A DNA stretch of 64,000 bases from NCBI GenBank assembly GCA_029721515.1, contig CM056550.1, positions 15,430,406-15,494,405 on the forward strand, in the 5' to 3' direction. Both the position numbers and the translations under genes were made by a program. Below the pieces are notes generated by a model. The model did no database searches. It was not told where the DNA came from and saw only the letters and a list, made by a program, of their open reading frames with translations. How positions within the stretch are numbered: position 1 is the first letter of the stretch; the number at the start of each line of letters is the position of its first letter. Source of the stretch: Synanceia verrucosa. Its lineage: Eukaryota; Chordata; Actinopteri; Perciformes; Synanceiidae. Shown here one piece after another: positions 38,137 through 48,193 of the stretch.

Positions 38137-41100
38137 ATGAGGAGTCTAAAAGTGGGGTCCCTAAATATTAATGGTGGCAGAGATCGACAAAAAAGGGCTC
38201 TGATCTCTGAGGTCGCTGCTCAGAAGCAGGTGGATGTGGTGTTCCTGCAGGAGACACACACCCTCCCATCTGACGAGGTGGACTGGGGCTTATGGTGGCA
38301 GGGGTCCTGTGTCCTCAGCCATGGCACTAACGTCAGTGCAGGAGTAGCTGTGCTGTTCAGAGCTGCTGCTCAGGTGACAGTTTTATCCTCCACTGAGGTG
38401 GTGAAGGGCCGGCTGCTGATCGTCAAAGCACAAATTCAAGACTCTGTGTTATGCTTTGTGAACATTTATGCCCCAAACCAAGGAGCAGAAAGAGTAGCCT
38501 TTTTCACCCTGCTACAAAAGGAACTCTACACCTTCCAGCAGGACCAGCTAATTATTGGAGGAGATTTTAACTGCACACTGGACTTCACTGTGGACCGGAC
38601 AAGTGGGGAACCCCATCCACAGTCAGCTCAGGCCTTGAACAGAGTCATCACACACCTGGACCTTTTAGACACCTGGAGGGTTAAACATCCACACACTAGA
38701 CAGTACACTTGGGTGAGGGTCACTAACAACTGGGTCAGTGCAGCGAGGTTAGACAGGATTTATATTTCAAAAACACTCAGCACTAGATTAACACAGAGCA
38801 CCATTTATCCAGTAGGTTTCACTGATCACCATTTTGTCACGATAGAGTTAGTCATCACACCGGGTGAAAGGGTCAAGTCATACTGGCTTTTTAACAACAG
38901 ACTCCTGCAGGACAGAATTTTCTGCCAGTACTTTGAGGCCTTCTGGCAGCAGTGGAGGGCCAGAAAAACTGATTTTAATTCTTTAAAGCTGTGGTGGGAG
39001 ATGGGGAAGGTGCAGATCCGTTGCTTCTGCCAGCAGTACACTTCCCACTCCACAGCTAGAGTCAAAACTGCAATACACGAGCTAGAGGCTAGAATCAGGG
39101 ACACTGAGGAGGAGTTACATGGGCACCCAGATCCTGTTAGGAGTCACCAGCTGCAGGAGAAGAGGCTGGAGCTGAGCTCCTTCCTGCAGGAGCGAGTGAA
39201 GGGAGCTTTGGTCAGGTCTCGTTTCCTCCAGCTGAAGGACATGGACGCCCCAGCTCCTTTTTCTTCAACTTGGAGAGGACGACGGCCCAGAGGAAGCAGA
39301 TGACCTGTCTTCAGCTCCCTGGTGGCAAAGTGACCACCAACCCGGGCGAGATGAGGAACCATGCTGTGGAGTTCTACGCTGGTCTCTTCAAGGCGGAGCC
39401 ATGCAGCATGGAGGGTCGCCAGGAGCTCCTGGAGGGGCTTCCTCAGCTGAGCCAGGAGGAGAAAGGGGCTCTGGATGAGGAGCTGACGCTGGAGGAGCTG
39501 ACGGCAGCTGTCCACCAGATGGCAGCAGGACGGGCCCCTGGGATCGATGGGCTTCCTGTGGACTTTTTCAAACGGTTCTGGAACACCCTTGGACCTGACC
39601 TTCACGGTGTTTTTATGGACTGTTTTAAAACTGGAGCACTTCCTGTCTCCTGTCAAAGGGCAGTGCTTTCGCTGCTGCCCAAAAAAGGAGATCTGGCTCT
39701 GCTCAAGAACTGGAGGCCTGTCTCCCTCCTCTGTGCGGATTATAAGATCCTTTCCAGAGCCCTATCTAATAGGCTGAAGGACATACTGGAACTGATCATT
39801 CATTCAGACCAGACTTATTGTGTCCCTGACAGGACCATTATGGACAACATCTTCTTGATGAGAGATGTTATTGATGTGTGTAGGTCTGAGAGTGTGAAAA
39901 TTGGTATTGTCTCTCTGGACCAGGAGAAAGCTTTTGATAGGGTGGATCACTCCTATTTGTTTTCTGCACTTAGAGGTTTTGGTATTGGTGATGGGTTTTT
40001 GTCTTGGGTTCGTTTATTGTATAGTGGCGCACAGTGTTTGGTGAAGATGGGGGCAGGGCTGAGTCGGCCGATTCCTGTACAGCGAGGGATCAGGCAGGGC
40101 TGCCCTATCTCGGGCAGCTGTACAGCCTGGCCATAGAGCCCTTGCTGTGCAGGCTGAGGGGTCGACTCAGCGGCATTTCACTGCCGGGTCCTGCGGCTTT
40201 GAACGTCCTCCTACTGTCTCTGCTTATGCAGATGATATTAACGCTTTTATCTCCAGTCAGGGGACGTTCAATGTCTGCAGGACACCCTGTCACTGTATGA
40301 GAGGGCTTCTTCTGCACGGGTGAACTGGGCTAAGAGTGAGGGTTTGTTGGTGGGGCAGTGGAGGGATCAGGCAGTGCCCAGTCTGCCAGGGGGGTTGGAA
40401 TGGGGCAGGGAGGGGCTGAAGGTCCTGGGGTGTTTCTGGGGTCGGAGGGCTTCCAGAAGAAGAACTGGGAGGAAGTGAAGGAGAAAGTGTGTGCCCGGTT
40501 ATCGAAATGGAAATGGTTGCTACCCCAGTTGTCATATAGGGAAGAGTCCTGGTCTCCAATAACTTGGTCGCCTCGACTCTCTGGCACAAACTGGTCGCGC
40601 TAACGCCACCTAGAGGTCTGGTGGAGGATATTCAGAGAGCCATCTTGGATTTTTACTGGTCTGGACGGCACTGGATCCGGGCAGCAGGACTTTACCTGCC
40701 TGTGGATGAAGGGGACAGGGACTGGTGGATATTCAGTCCAAAATCGCCTCCTTCAGACTCCGGACTGCTCAAAGACTGCTTTACAGCTGTGGCCCAACCT
40801 GGCTCAGCACAGCTGGAATGCTGCTGAGGAGAGCTGGACGTTTGGAATATGATAAGCAGCTGTTCCTCCTGCAGTCTGAGGACATGGACCTTTCTGGGCT
40901 GACAACTTAGTATAGCTCTGTCCTGCAGGCTTGGCAGGTTTTAAACAGCACCAGGACCACTGAGAAGACACCAGGCATGTGGCTGTTTGAGGAACCTTTG
41001 TTTTTTAACAACTTTTTAAAGACTCAAACGTTGCAGTCTGCCAGCCTGAGAGCCAAACTCAGAGAGGCCGGCTGCACCAAGCTGGGCCACTTAATGAGGA

Positions 41101-42024
41101 TGACAGCAACATCTGTGGACGCCCTGAGAGACACCAGCAGCATCACCTCCATCAGACTGATTAACAGGGTGGTGCAGGAGGTCCGTGCTGCCCTGCCGCA
41201 ACACCTCAGATCCTTCGTTGAGGATCAGACTCTGTGTGAGCAGTGGAGTGGGGAGGCTGAGTACAGCTTCCCTCTCTGGTAATCACACCAGCTGTGGGTG
41301 GGTGGCAGGAGGGAGGAGGCCAGCTGCTGTCCTTCACCACACCACACCTGGACAAGTTTCAGACTGCAGGAAAAAGGAGCTCTATCGGACCTGTGTCAAG
41401 GTTTTGAACCTGAGGACATTAGAGAATATGAGAGAGTCGAGGTGGACTGAGTTCATTGGTCCAGGTTCTTCCCCGAAAGGCAGCTGGCGGTCCCTGTACA
41501 AGCTGCCCATTGAGAAGAGGACAGCAGACCTCCAGTGGAGGGTTGTACATGGTGCAATAGCCACAAACAGGTACAAGGCACACCTTGATCCGGAGCTGGG
41601 GGAGGGGTGTGGGTTCTGTGCCCAGGTAGAAACCCTGGAGCATTTGTTTGTATTGTGTCCCAGACTGACTGCATTATTTGACCTCCTTAAAGGATGGTTC
41701 CAGGGTTTGGGGGAGGGGTTTTCTTTTCAGTTGTTTATATTTGGCCCAAAGTACACTGTCAAAAAGAAAACTGTACATACATTGATAAACTTCTTGTCTG
41801 GGTCTGCCAAGTTGGCCATCTGGTTGACTCGCAGAAACCAGGCCCAGGGGACCGGCAGTGTGGAGGTGGTACCGGTTCTGCTGGGACTTTTAAAGACCAG
41901 ACTGAGGGTAGAGCACACCTACCATCAATTGATGGACACTGTGCAGGCTTTCAGCCACAGGTGGACTGTTGGGGGGGTTCTGTGCTCTGTGGGGGAGGAT
42001 GGAGGGTTGATTTTAAATTTCTGA
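38137..42024 (+). pseudogene. LINE ORF2 (endonuclease + reverse transcriptase), broken
   Basis: The frame opens at 38137 and reads well to about 39255 as an APE-type endonuclease: SLNINGG, FLQETHT, GGDFNCTLD, RLDRIYIS and FTDHHFV mark the catalytic asparagine, glutamate, aspartates and histidine. A lost base in a T-run near 39258 shifts the frame. RT follows: RAPGIDGLP, QEKAFDRVDHSYLF, GIRQGCPIS and AYADD (40225-40236). Further frameshifts lie near 40115, 40190, 40262 and 40430, with an in-frame stop near 40910 and another shift near 41280. The C-terminus has a CGFC...EHLFVLC zinc-like motif (about 41608-41660). The copy cannot make active ORF2 protein. Confidence 0.85.
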
Positions 42025-42152
42025 AGGGAGAACCTCTGAGCTGAGGTTGTTTTGTTTTGTCTGTTTTGTTGTGTCTGTTTTTCAACATAGCGCGAGAAGC
42101 TGAATGGTGAGGGTGTTCCCTGTGGAACAATAAAGGGATTTTGAAAACCAAA

Positions 42153-43940
42153 CCTGCTCCTCTCCTCACCTCCTGCTCCTTCCCCACCTCCTGCTCCTCT
42201 CCTCACCTCCTGCTCCTCTCCTCACCTCACCTCCTCTCCTCACCTCACCTCCTGCTCCTGCTCCTCTCCTCACCTCCTGCTCCTTCCTCACCTCCTGCTC
42301 CTCTCCTCACCTCCTGCTCCTTCCCCACCTCCTGCTCCTCTCCTCACCTCCTGCTCCTCTCCTCACCTCACCTCACCTCCTGCTCCTGCTCCTCTCCTCA
42401 CCTCCTGCTCCTCTCCTCACCTCCTGCTCCTGCTCCTCTTCTCACCTCCTGCTCCTCTCCTCACCTCACCTCCTGCTCCTTCCTCACCTCCTGCTCCTCT
42501 CCTCACCTCCTGCTCCTCTCCTCACCTCCTGCTCCTTCCCCACCTCCTGCTCCTCTCCTCACCTCCTGCTCCTCTCCTCACCTCACCTCCTCTCCTCACC
42601 TCACCTCCTGCTCCTGCTCCTCTCCTCACCTCCTGCTCCTCTCCTCACCTCCTGCTCCTGCTCCTCTTCTCACCTCCTGCTCCTCTCCTCACCTCACCCC
42701 CTGCTCCTTCCTCACCTCCTGCTCCTCTCCTCACCTCCTGCTCCTGCTCCTCACCTCATCTCCTGCTCCTCTCCTCACCTCCTGCTCCTGCTCCTCTCCT
42801 CACCTCCTGCTCCTCTCCTCACCTCCTGCTCCTGCTCCTCACCTCACCTCCTGCTCCTCTCCTCACCTCCTGCTTCTCTCCTCACCTCCCGCTCCTCACC
42901 TCACCTCCTGCTCCTCTCCTCACCCCCTGCTCCTCTCCTCTCCTCACCTCCTGCTCCTCTCCTCACCTCCTGCTCCCTCCTGCTCCTGCTCCTCTCCTCA
43001 CCTCCTGCTCCTCTCCTCACCTCCTGCTCCTGCTCCTCACCTCACCTCCTGCTCCTCTCCTCACCTCCTGCTTCTCTCCTCACCTCACCTCCTGCTCCTC
43101 TCCTCACCTCACCTCCTGCTCCTCTCCTCACCTCCTGCTCCTCTCCTCACCTCCTGCTTCTCTCCTCACCTCACCTCCTGTTCCTCTCCTCACCTCCTGC
43201 TCCTCTCCTCACCTCACCTCCTGCTCCTCTCCTCACCTCCTGCTCCTGCTCCTCACCTCATCTCCTGCTCCTCTCCTCACCTCACCTCCTGCTCCTCTCC
43301 TCACCTCCTGCTCCTGCTCCTCTCCTCTCCTCACCTCCTGCTCCTCTCCTCACCTCCTGCTCCTCTCCTCACCTCCTGCTTCTCTCTTCACCTCACCTCC
43401 TGCTCCTCTCCTCACCTCCTGCTCCTCTCCTCACCTCCTGCTTCTCTCCTCACCTCACCTCCTGTTCCTCTCCTCACCTCCTGCTCCTCTCCTCACCTCC
43501 TGCTCCTCTTCTCACCTCACCTCCTGCTCCTTCCTCACCTCCTGCTCCTCACCTCACCTCCTGCTCCTCTCCTCACCTCCTGCTCCTCTCCTCACCTCAC
43601 CTCCTGCTCCTGCTCCTCTCCTCACCTCCTGCTCCTCTCCTCACCTCCTGCTCCTGCTCCTCTTCTCACCTCCTGCTCCTCTCCTCACCTCACCCCCTGC
43701 TCCTTCCTCACTTCCTGCTCCTCTCCTCACCTCCTGCTCCTCTCCTCACCTCCTGCTCCTGCTCCTCTCCTCACCTCCTGCTCCTGCTCCTCTCCTCACC
43801 TCCTGCTCCTCTCCTCACCTCCTGCTCCTCTCCTCGCCTCACCTCCTGCTCCTTCCTCACCTCCTGCTCCTCACCTCACCTCCTGCTTCTCTCCTCACCT
43901 CACCTCCTGCTCCTCTCCTCACCTCCTGCTCCTCTCCTCA
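42153..43940. repeat. pyrimidine minisatellite, right block
   Basis: Same cctgctcctctcctcacct family as at 35310-36505, with more duplicated cacctcacct and cctgctcctgctcc variants. It runs without interruption into the acceptor ctctcctcag of the first recognised tbc1d12 exon, so its last unit serves as the polypyrimidine tract. A 708-aa frame through it is an artefact. Confidence 0.97.
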
Positions 43941-43941
43941 G

Positions 43942-46900
43942 GTCAGCTGACGAGCAGAGGCTCCCTTTCTACAGGAACACGTTTCAATGCAGCCGCAGGC
44001 AAAGCGCTCCGGGTCAGCTGGTGCTGGACGATGGAGGTCCAGAGTCCGAGCTGCAGTCCAGGAGACCAGACATCGCCGAGTACTTCAGCAGGTAAACAAG
44101 AGGCTGATCAGTGCCCGATCAATGCCAATGATCAGTGTGTGTGTGTGCGCAGGAAGCAGCGGTCTGTCAGTCAAAGCGTTCCAGGCTGGAAGCTCTTTGG
44201 TAAAGTTCCTCCCAGGCAAAGTCCCTCCAGACAGCCCCAGATCATCCAGCAGGTACCGTCAAAATAAAAGTTTATTTATGAGGCTGCTGAAGATATCTTT
44301 TCACAATAAAAGCCAAAACTTAGCAAGACGTACAGGTGTGTTTGCAGAGTCAGTCAGAGTCAGAGTCAGTCAGTCTCATGTTCATGTCTTCCTTTCCATC
44401 TGCTGTCATCACCTGTGCAACTTGCTTGTTGTCATGGTGACTGAGGCACATCCTTTGATGTCATCACAGGAGTTCGAGGCGCGACAGGTGGCAGCCCGCA
44501 GCTCTCCAACCCATCATCCTGTGGGGCAGCAGAGCAGGAGGAAGGTGGAGTTAGAGCCGCTGTCGACTACAGCGCTGATCCAAGAGGACCGGCCGTTGTA
44601 CGGCTACTTCCTGTCTGCCAGCTGTGTGCTGACAGTGTGTCTGTGTGCAGGAACCTCCCTGCCAAGTCAGCTGATGAGATGCAGCGACACAGGCAGCAGT
44701 ACGAGGAGATGGTGGCCGGCGCCAAGAGGAGAGGTGCGATTGTTCTAACCGCAGCACCTCCCACAGGGGTGGAGCTTAACAGTGACACTTCCTGTTTGTC
44801 TGTCAGAGCTGAAGGAGACTCAGAGGAGGCGGCAGCAGATGGAGGAGCGCCTCAGACAGGAGGAGGTGATGATCTCCAAAGCCACGCTGGTCTGGAGCCG
44901 CCACATCCTGCCACACTGGGACACCATGTATGCCATGATGTCACTGTTTCTGTGATGATGTCACTGTTTCTGTGATGATCAAAGTCTCTGGTTTTCAGGA
45001 AGTCTAGTCGGCAGGCTCTGGACCTGTGGTGGGGGGGTCTACCTCCTAACATACGAGGGCGAGTCTGGAGCCTCGCCATCGGCAACGAGCTCAACATCAC
45101 TGCAGATGAGAACAACATGGAGGAGGTCCGACCTTCTCTGGCTTCATATTCAGCTTGTTTGCTCCTCCTCCTCCTCCTCCTCAGAGCTGTATAAGAGCTA
45201 CCTCTGCAGAGCGAAGGAGAAGAGGAGTAACCTCAGCCAGACCAACGGTAAATTAAACCTCCACTCTCTAAACTACTGAACCTTCTCTGACTCACCTGGA
45301 GGTGTTTACCTGCAAATGTTTACCTGCAGATGGAGTGCCGCCCAGTCTGGAGGTGATCACAGGGGACATGTCCAGGACGCTGCCCTCATTCGCCGTCTTC
45401 CAGAAGGTTCAGTAGAGTCCAACAAAAACACCAGCATCTGTTTCACTAAAGAGACAGGAAGTCAATTTTGACCTTTATTTTGTAGGATGGGCCTTACCAC
45501 GACCTACTGCAAAGCATTCTGGGAGCGTACACCCATTACAGACCTGATGTGGGATATGTGAGTCACACTGTAGAAATTAACCCTTTCAAGCAGATGAGAT
45601 GCTTCTCTTCCTGCCTTTCATAATAAAAGCCTCAGTAAAAGCCAAATATTTAGAATTTGGTGTCCAACTGATCCAGAGTCCACCACTTGGCCCTCTCTCT
45701 CTCACCCAGGTGCAGGGTATGGCCTCTGTGGTGGCCATGTTGATCCTGAACATGGAGGAGGTCCAGGTCTTCATCAGCTTCTCCAACCTGATCAACAGAC
45801 CCTGTCAGCTGGCCTTCTACTCAGTGGACCAGCAGCAGGTACACAAACTCGTTTACCCTTCAGAACCTGGACCTGGACCTGAACCTGCCTGTCTGTCTGC
45901 CTTAAGTTGTTCAGGTATTTTGGGGCCTTCCAGGTGTTTTTCTTCCTTCACTTCCAGTCTTCAGGTGTGACCCCTGACCTCTACCTCATGGAATGGTGAG
46001 TCAGTCCACTAGCTAGCCTAGCTTAGCACAAAGACCCTGCAGGGTCACTCTGTTCACACCACAGGAAGTTGAATATGCTAACCCTCGTCAGGATCCTGAG
46101 CCTCTACCTGAAGCCCCTCCCACTGGACGTGGCGAGCAGAGTGTGGGACGTTTTCCTTCGGGATGGGGAGGACTTCCAGTTCAGGACGGCTCTGGGGATC
46201 CTGAGGCTCCACCAGGAAGTCCTGCTGCATATGGACCTCATCAGCATTGGTGACCTCATTCACGCAGCGGCCAATCGGCTGTCAGAGACGCATCACATGC
46301 AGTGTTAATTTCGTTATAATGTTTGTCAGAATCACTGCAAAAAATGACCCTGGAGAAGGTTATTGAAATGCTCTGGTGAAGAGTCCAGACCTCCATGTCA
46401 GGGACGGACATCGGCGGGAAGCGTTCACGTCTGAGGGTGCCCCTTCCTGGCTAAGGCCAGCAGGTCACAGGGGCTCCTCCTGGAGGACTAGTCGTGGCTC
46501 CAGGGGTACAGGAGCCCCACCATGGGGTATTATTATTATTATATTAAAATATTAATATCAAGTCCCCCACTTTGGTCTTTGGTATTACATGGAAAGAAAT
46601 ATTTTTTTCCTGATCTGTCTTTAATTTTAAGATCAAACATTCAAACTTTAGTGTTTTCCATAATAACAGTTTTTTTTTAAAATTCCTTCATTAGTATGTG
46701 AGTTTAGAATTTTTAGAAAAACACTTAAAAAATGCGTTTAAATAAACCTGTTAGATTTCAGATGACTAAAATATGACTGAAACCAAACAGCATTTCCATC
46801 AAAAGACCAAATTAACATTTGCTGTCAAAATGAACACTGGTCAGGTGAGTCAGTAACTCTTCTGTCCTCCTCCAGCTCAGTTCCTGTCCCGCCTCCCTGA

Positions 46901-47639
46901 GGAGGAGCTGCTCTCTGATTGGCTGTTCTCCTGCCTCATGGCCACGCCCATGCTGAGTAGGAACAAGAAGTGGACTCAGGTGAGTCAACAGACAGACCGA
47001 ACATTCATCAAATGAAGACTCAATCCCAAACCTCCTCTCGTCACTCCTCCTCTGTCAGCTCCTTCTCTAGGAGGCTCCTCCATATTAAGGGTCGTCTCTA
47101 ACCTCTTCGTGAGGAAAGCTGGTGGACTGTTCAGCCTTAAATAGAGAGTCTGCATGGATGCTCACTAATGTGGCTTTAGCAGGACGTGAGACGGTAAAAA
47201 ATGTAAACTTCAGTTCCTCATGTCTCCAGTTTGTCCCTCACACCTTTGTCACACTGACAGAAAATAAAACTAAAGTCAGGTTAGGAAAGATAAAAAAAGA
47301 AAACTATCAAATCTTCCTCTCTGCTGACCTTTGGTTTGATTTTTCATCCCTGGATCCTCAAAATTTAAGAACAGCTGGCAGCAAAATCACTGAAAATGGT
47401 TTGAGGTATAACGTTGCTCCTCCTGCACAGGAGGCATCTTTCTGTTGCCATGGCGTTGACAGTTTTCAGTGGAGTGAGGAGGGCGCCTCATACCTGCTCA
47501 CCTTATTTATCCCCTCCCCTTCAGGTAAAGAGCCTCCACAGCTGGAGTGACTCTGGAGGAGAGGGGGTTTGGTTCGGTCCAACATGATGAATAAACATCT
47601 CTTTGTTTTTCTCAGGTGTTGTCAGAGAGCAGCAGCTGA
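43942..47639 (+). CDS. tbc1d12: TBC1 domain family member 12 (5' end unresolved)
   Basis: Exons: 43942-44091, 44153-44252, 44470-44594, 44651-44733, 44807-44927, 44999-45105 (or 45125), 45185 (or 45187)-45247, 45330-45406, 45486-45557, 45710-45838, 45907-45995, 46092-46249, 46876-46979, 47616-47639. Before the domain, RNTFQCSRRQSA, PGWKLFGKVPPR and LEPLSTTALI match TBC1D12. The TBC domain keeps both catalytic fingers: arginine in ITGDMSRTLP and glutamine in DVGYVQGM (split by an intron). TBC proteins act as GAPs for Rab GTPases; TBC1D12 works at recycling endosomes. Odd points are a missing GT at the donor at 45106, and a segment about seven residues shorter than human after QVFF (45907-45995). 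The N-terminal coding part before 43942 was not located. Confidence 0.88.
47009..47575. mobile_element. inverted-repeat DNA element, copy 1 of a family
   Basis: It begins near tcaatcccaaacctcc and ends near ggggtttggttcgg, its imperfect inverse. Inside it shares long stretches with 61483-62166: ctccatattaagggtc, atgctcac, acggtaaaaaatg, tcacacctttgtcacactg and agaaaataaaactaaa. It lies in the last intron of tbc1d12. There is no transposase. Confidence 0.75.
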
Positions 47640-47996
47640 TCCACTGTCAGGAGATTTTCTCAGGATTCATCTAAAGGTTATTTAAAACTTCACAAGATGA
47701 ACAGAAAGAATACAAAATATGTAAACTCATATTTCGTTCTCATAACAATCTTCATTTTTAAATCCAGATTAAAACATGATAACTGAACTGATGGTCAAAC
47801 TTTGTTGTTTCTCTCAGCTGTTCTATTCATTTTTAGTTTAGTTTGATTATTAAATTTAGTTTAATAATAGCATTAAAGACAGGCAGTTCAGAGGTTTGTT
47901 ATTTTTATTCTCCTGACCAACAGGCTGTCTGCATCTAGACTTTATATTGATTTTTATCAGACTGTATTTATTAAATTATGACTGAATAATAACAAT

Positions 47997-48002
47997 AAAG
48001 GC
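47997..48002 (+). terminator. tbc1d12 polyadenylation signal
   Basis: AATAAA in aacaataaagg, 360 bp after the stop and less than 200 bp before the noc3l ATG; the two genes are closely packed head-to-tail. Confidence 0.5.
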
Positions 48003-48075
48003 GCAGTAACATCCTGTTCAGTTGTTTTGTGTAATTTGACCTCCCGCCGCTGGAGGCGCTGCTCAGCATACTGAA

Positions 48076-48096
48076 GGGATGTTTCCGGTTCCGGTT
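48076..48096 (+). promoter_or_regulatory. noc3l promoter ETS repeats
   Basis: gtttccggttccggttct contains two adjacent TTCCGG ETS cores about 100 bp before the noc3l ATG, in a CpG-rich stretch. Typical of a TATA-less ribosome-biogenesis promoter. Confidence 0.45.
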
Positions 48097-48193
48097 CTCC
48101 GCTCAACACGCGTTCAGACTCGAGCAGCAACTTTGCTTCAAAACACACCGACAGTCTCCTTCTCACACCGGAGAGGTGACCGGAGCTGCCGCC

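Larger units (their letters stand above)
36506..42152 (+). mobile_element. Tx1/L1-type LINE inserted in minisatellite
   Basis: The element starts at ctgtttccggttcc right after a minisatellite unit and ends in aataaagggattttgaaaac, after which the minisatellite resumes. It carries ORF1 with a CCHC knuckle and ORF2 with an apurinic-type endonuclease, reverse transcriptase and a C-terminal CCHC motif. This order and the ORF1 style fit the Tx1 clade of L1-like elements. The last minisatellite word before the 5' end, cctgctcctctcct, also follows the 3' end, consistent with a target duplication, though trivial inside a repeat. It appears full-length at both ends. The clade is assigned from motifs, not a search. 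Confidence 0.85.

Noticed and set aside
42141..44267. 708-aa open frame running from minisatellite into tbc1d12 exons
   Set aside because: The repeat part is low complexity, and the frame is wrong for the first tbc1d12 exon and only coincides with the second.
46070..46091. Earlier acceptor (accacag at about 46063) for tbc1d12
   Set aside because: It keeps frame but adds residues absent from the family; the acceptor at 46091 gives WILSLYLKPLPLD, matching the TBC domain.
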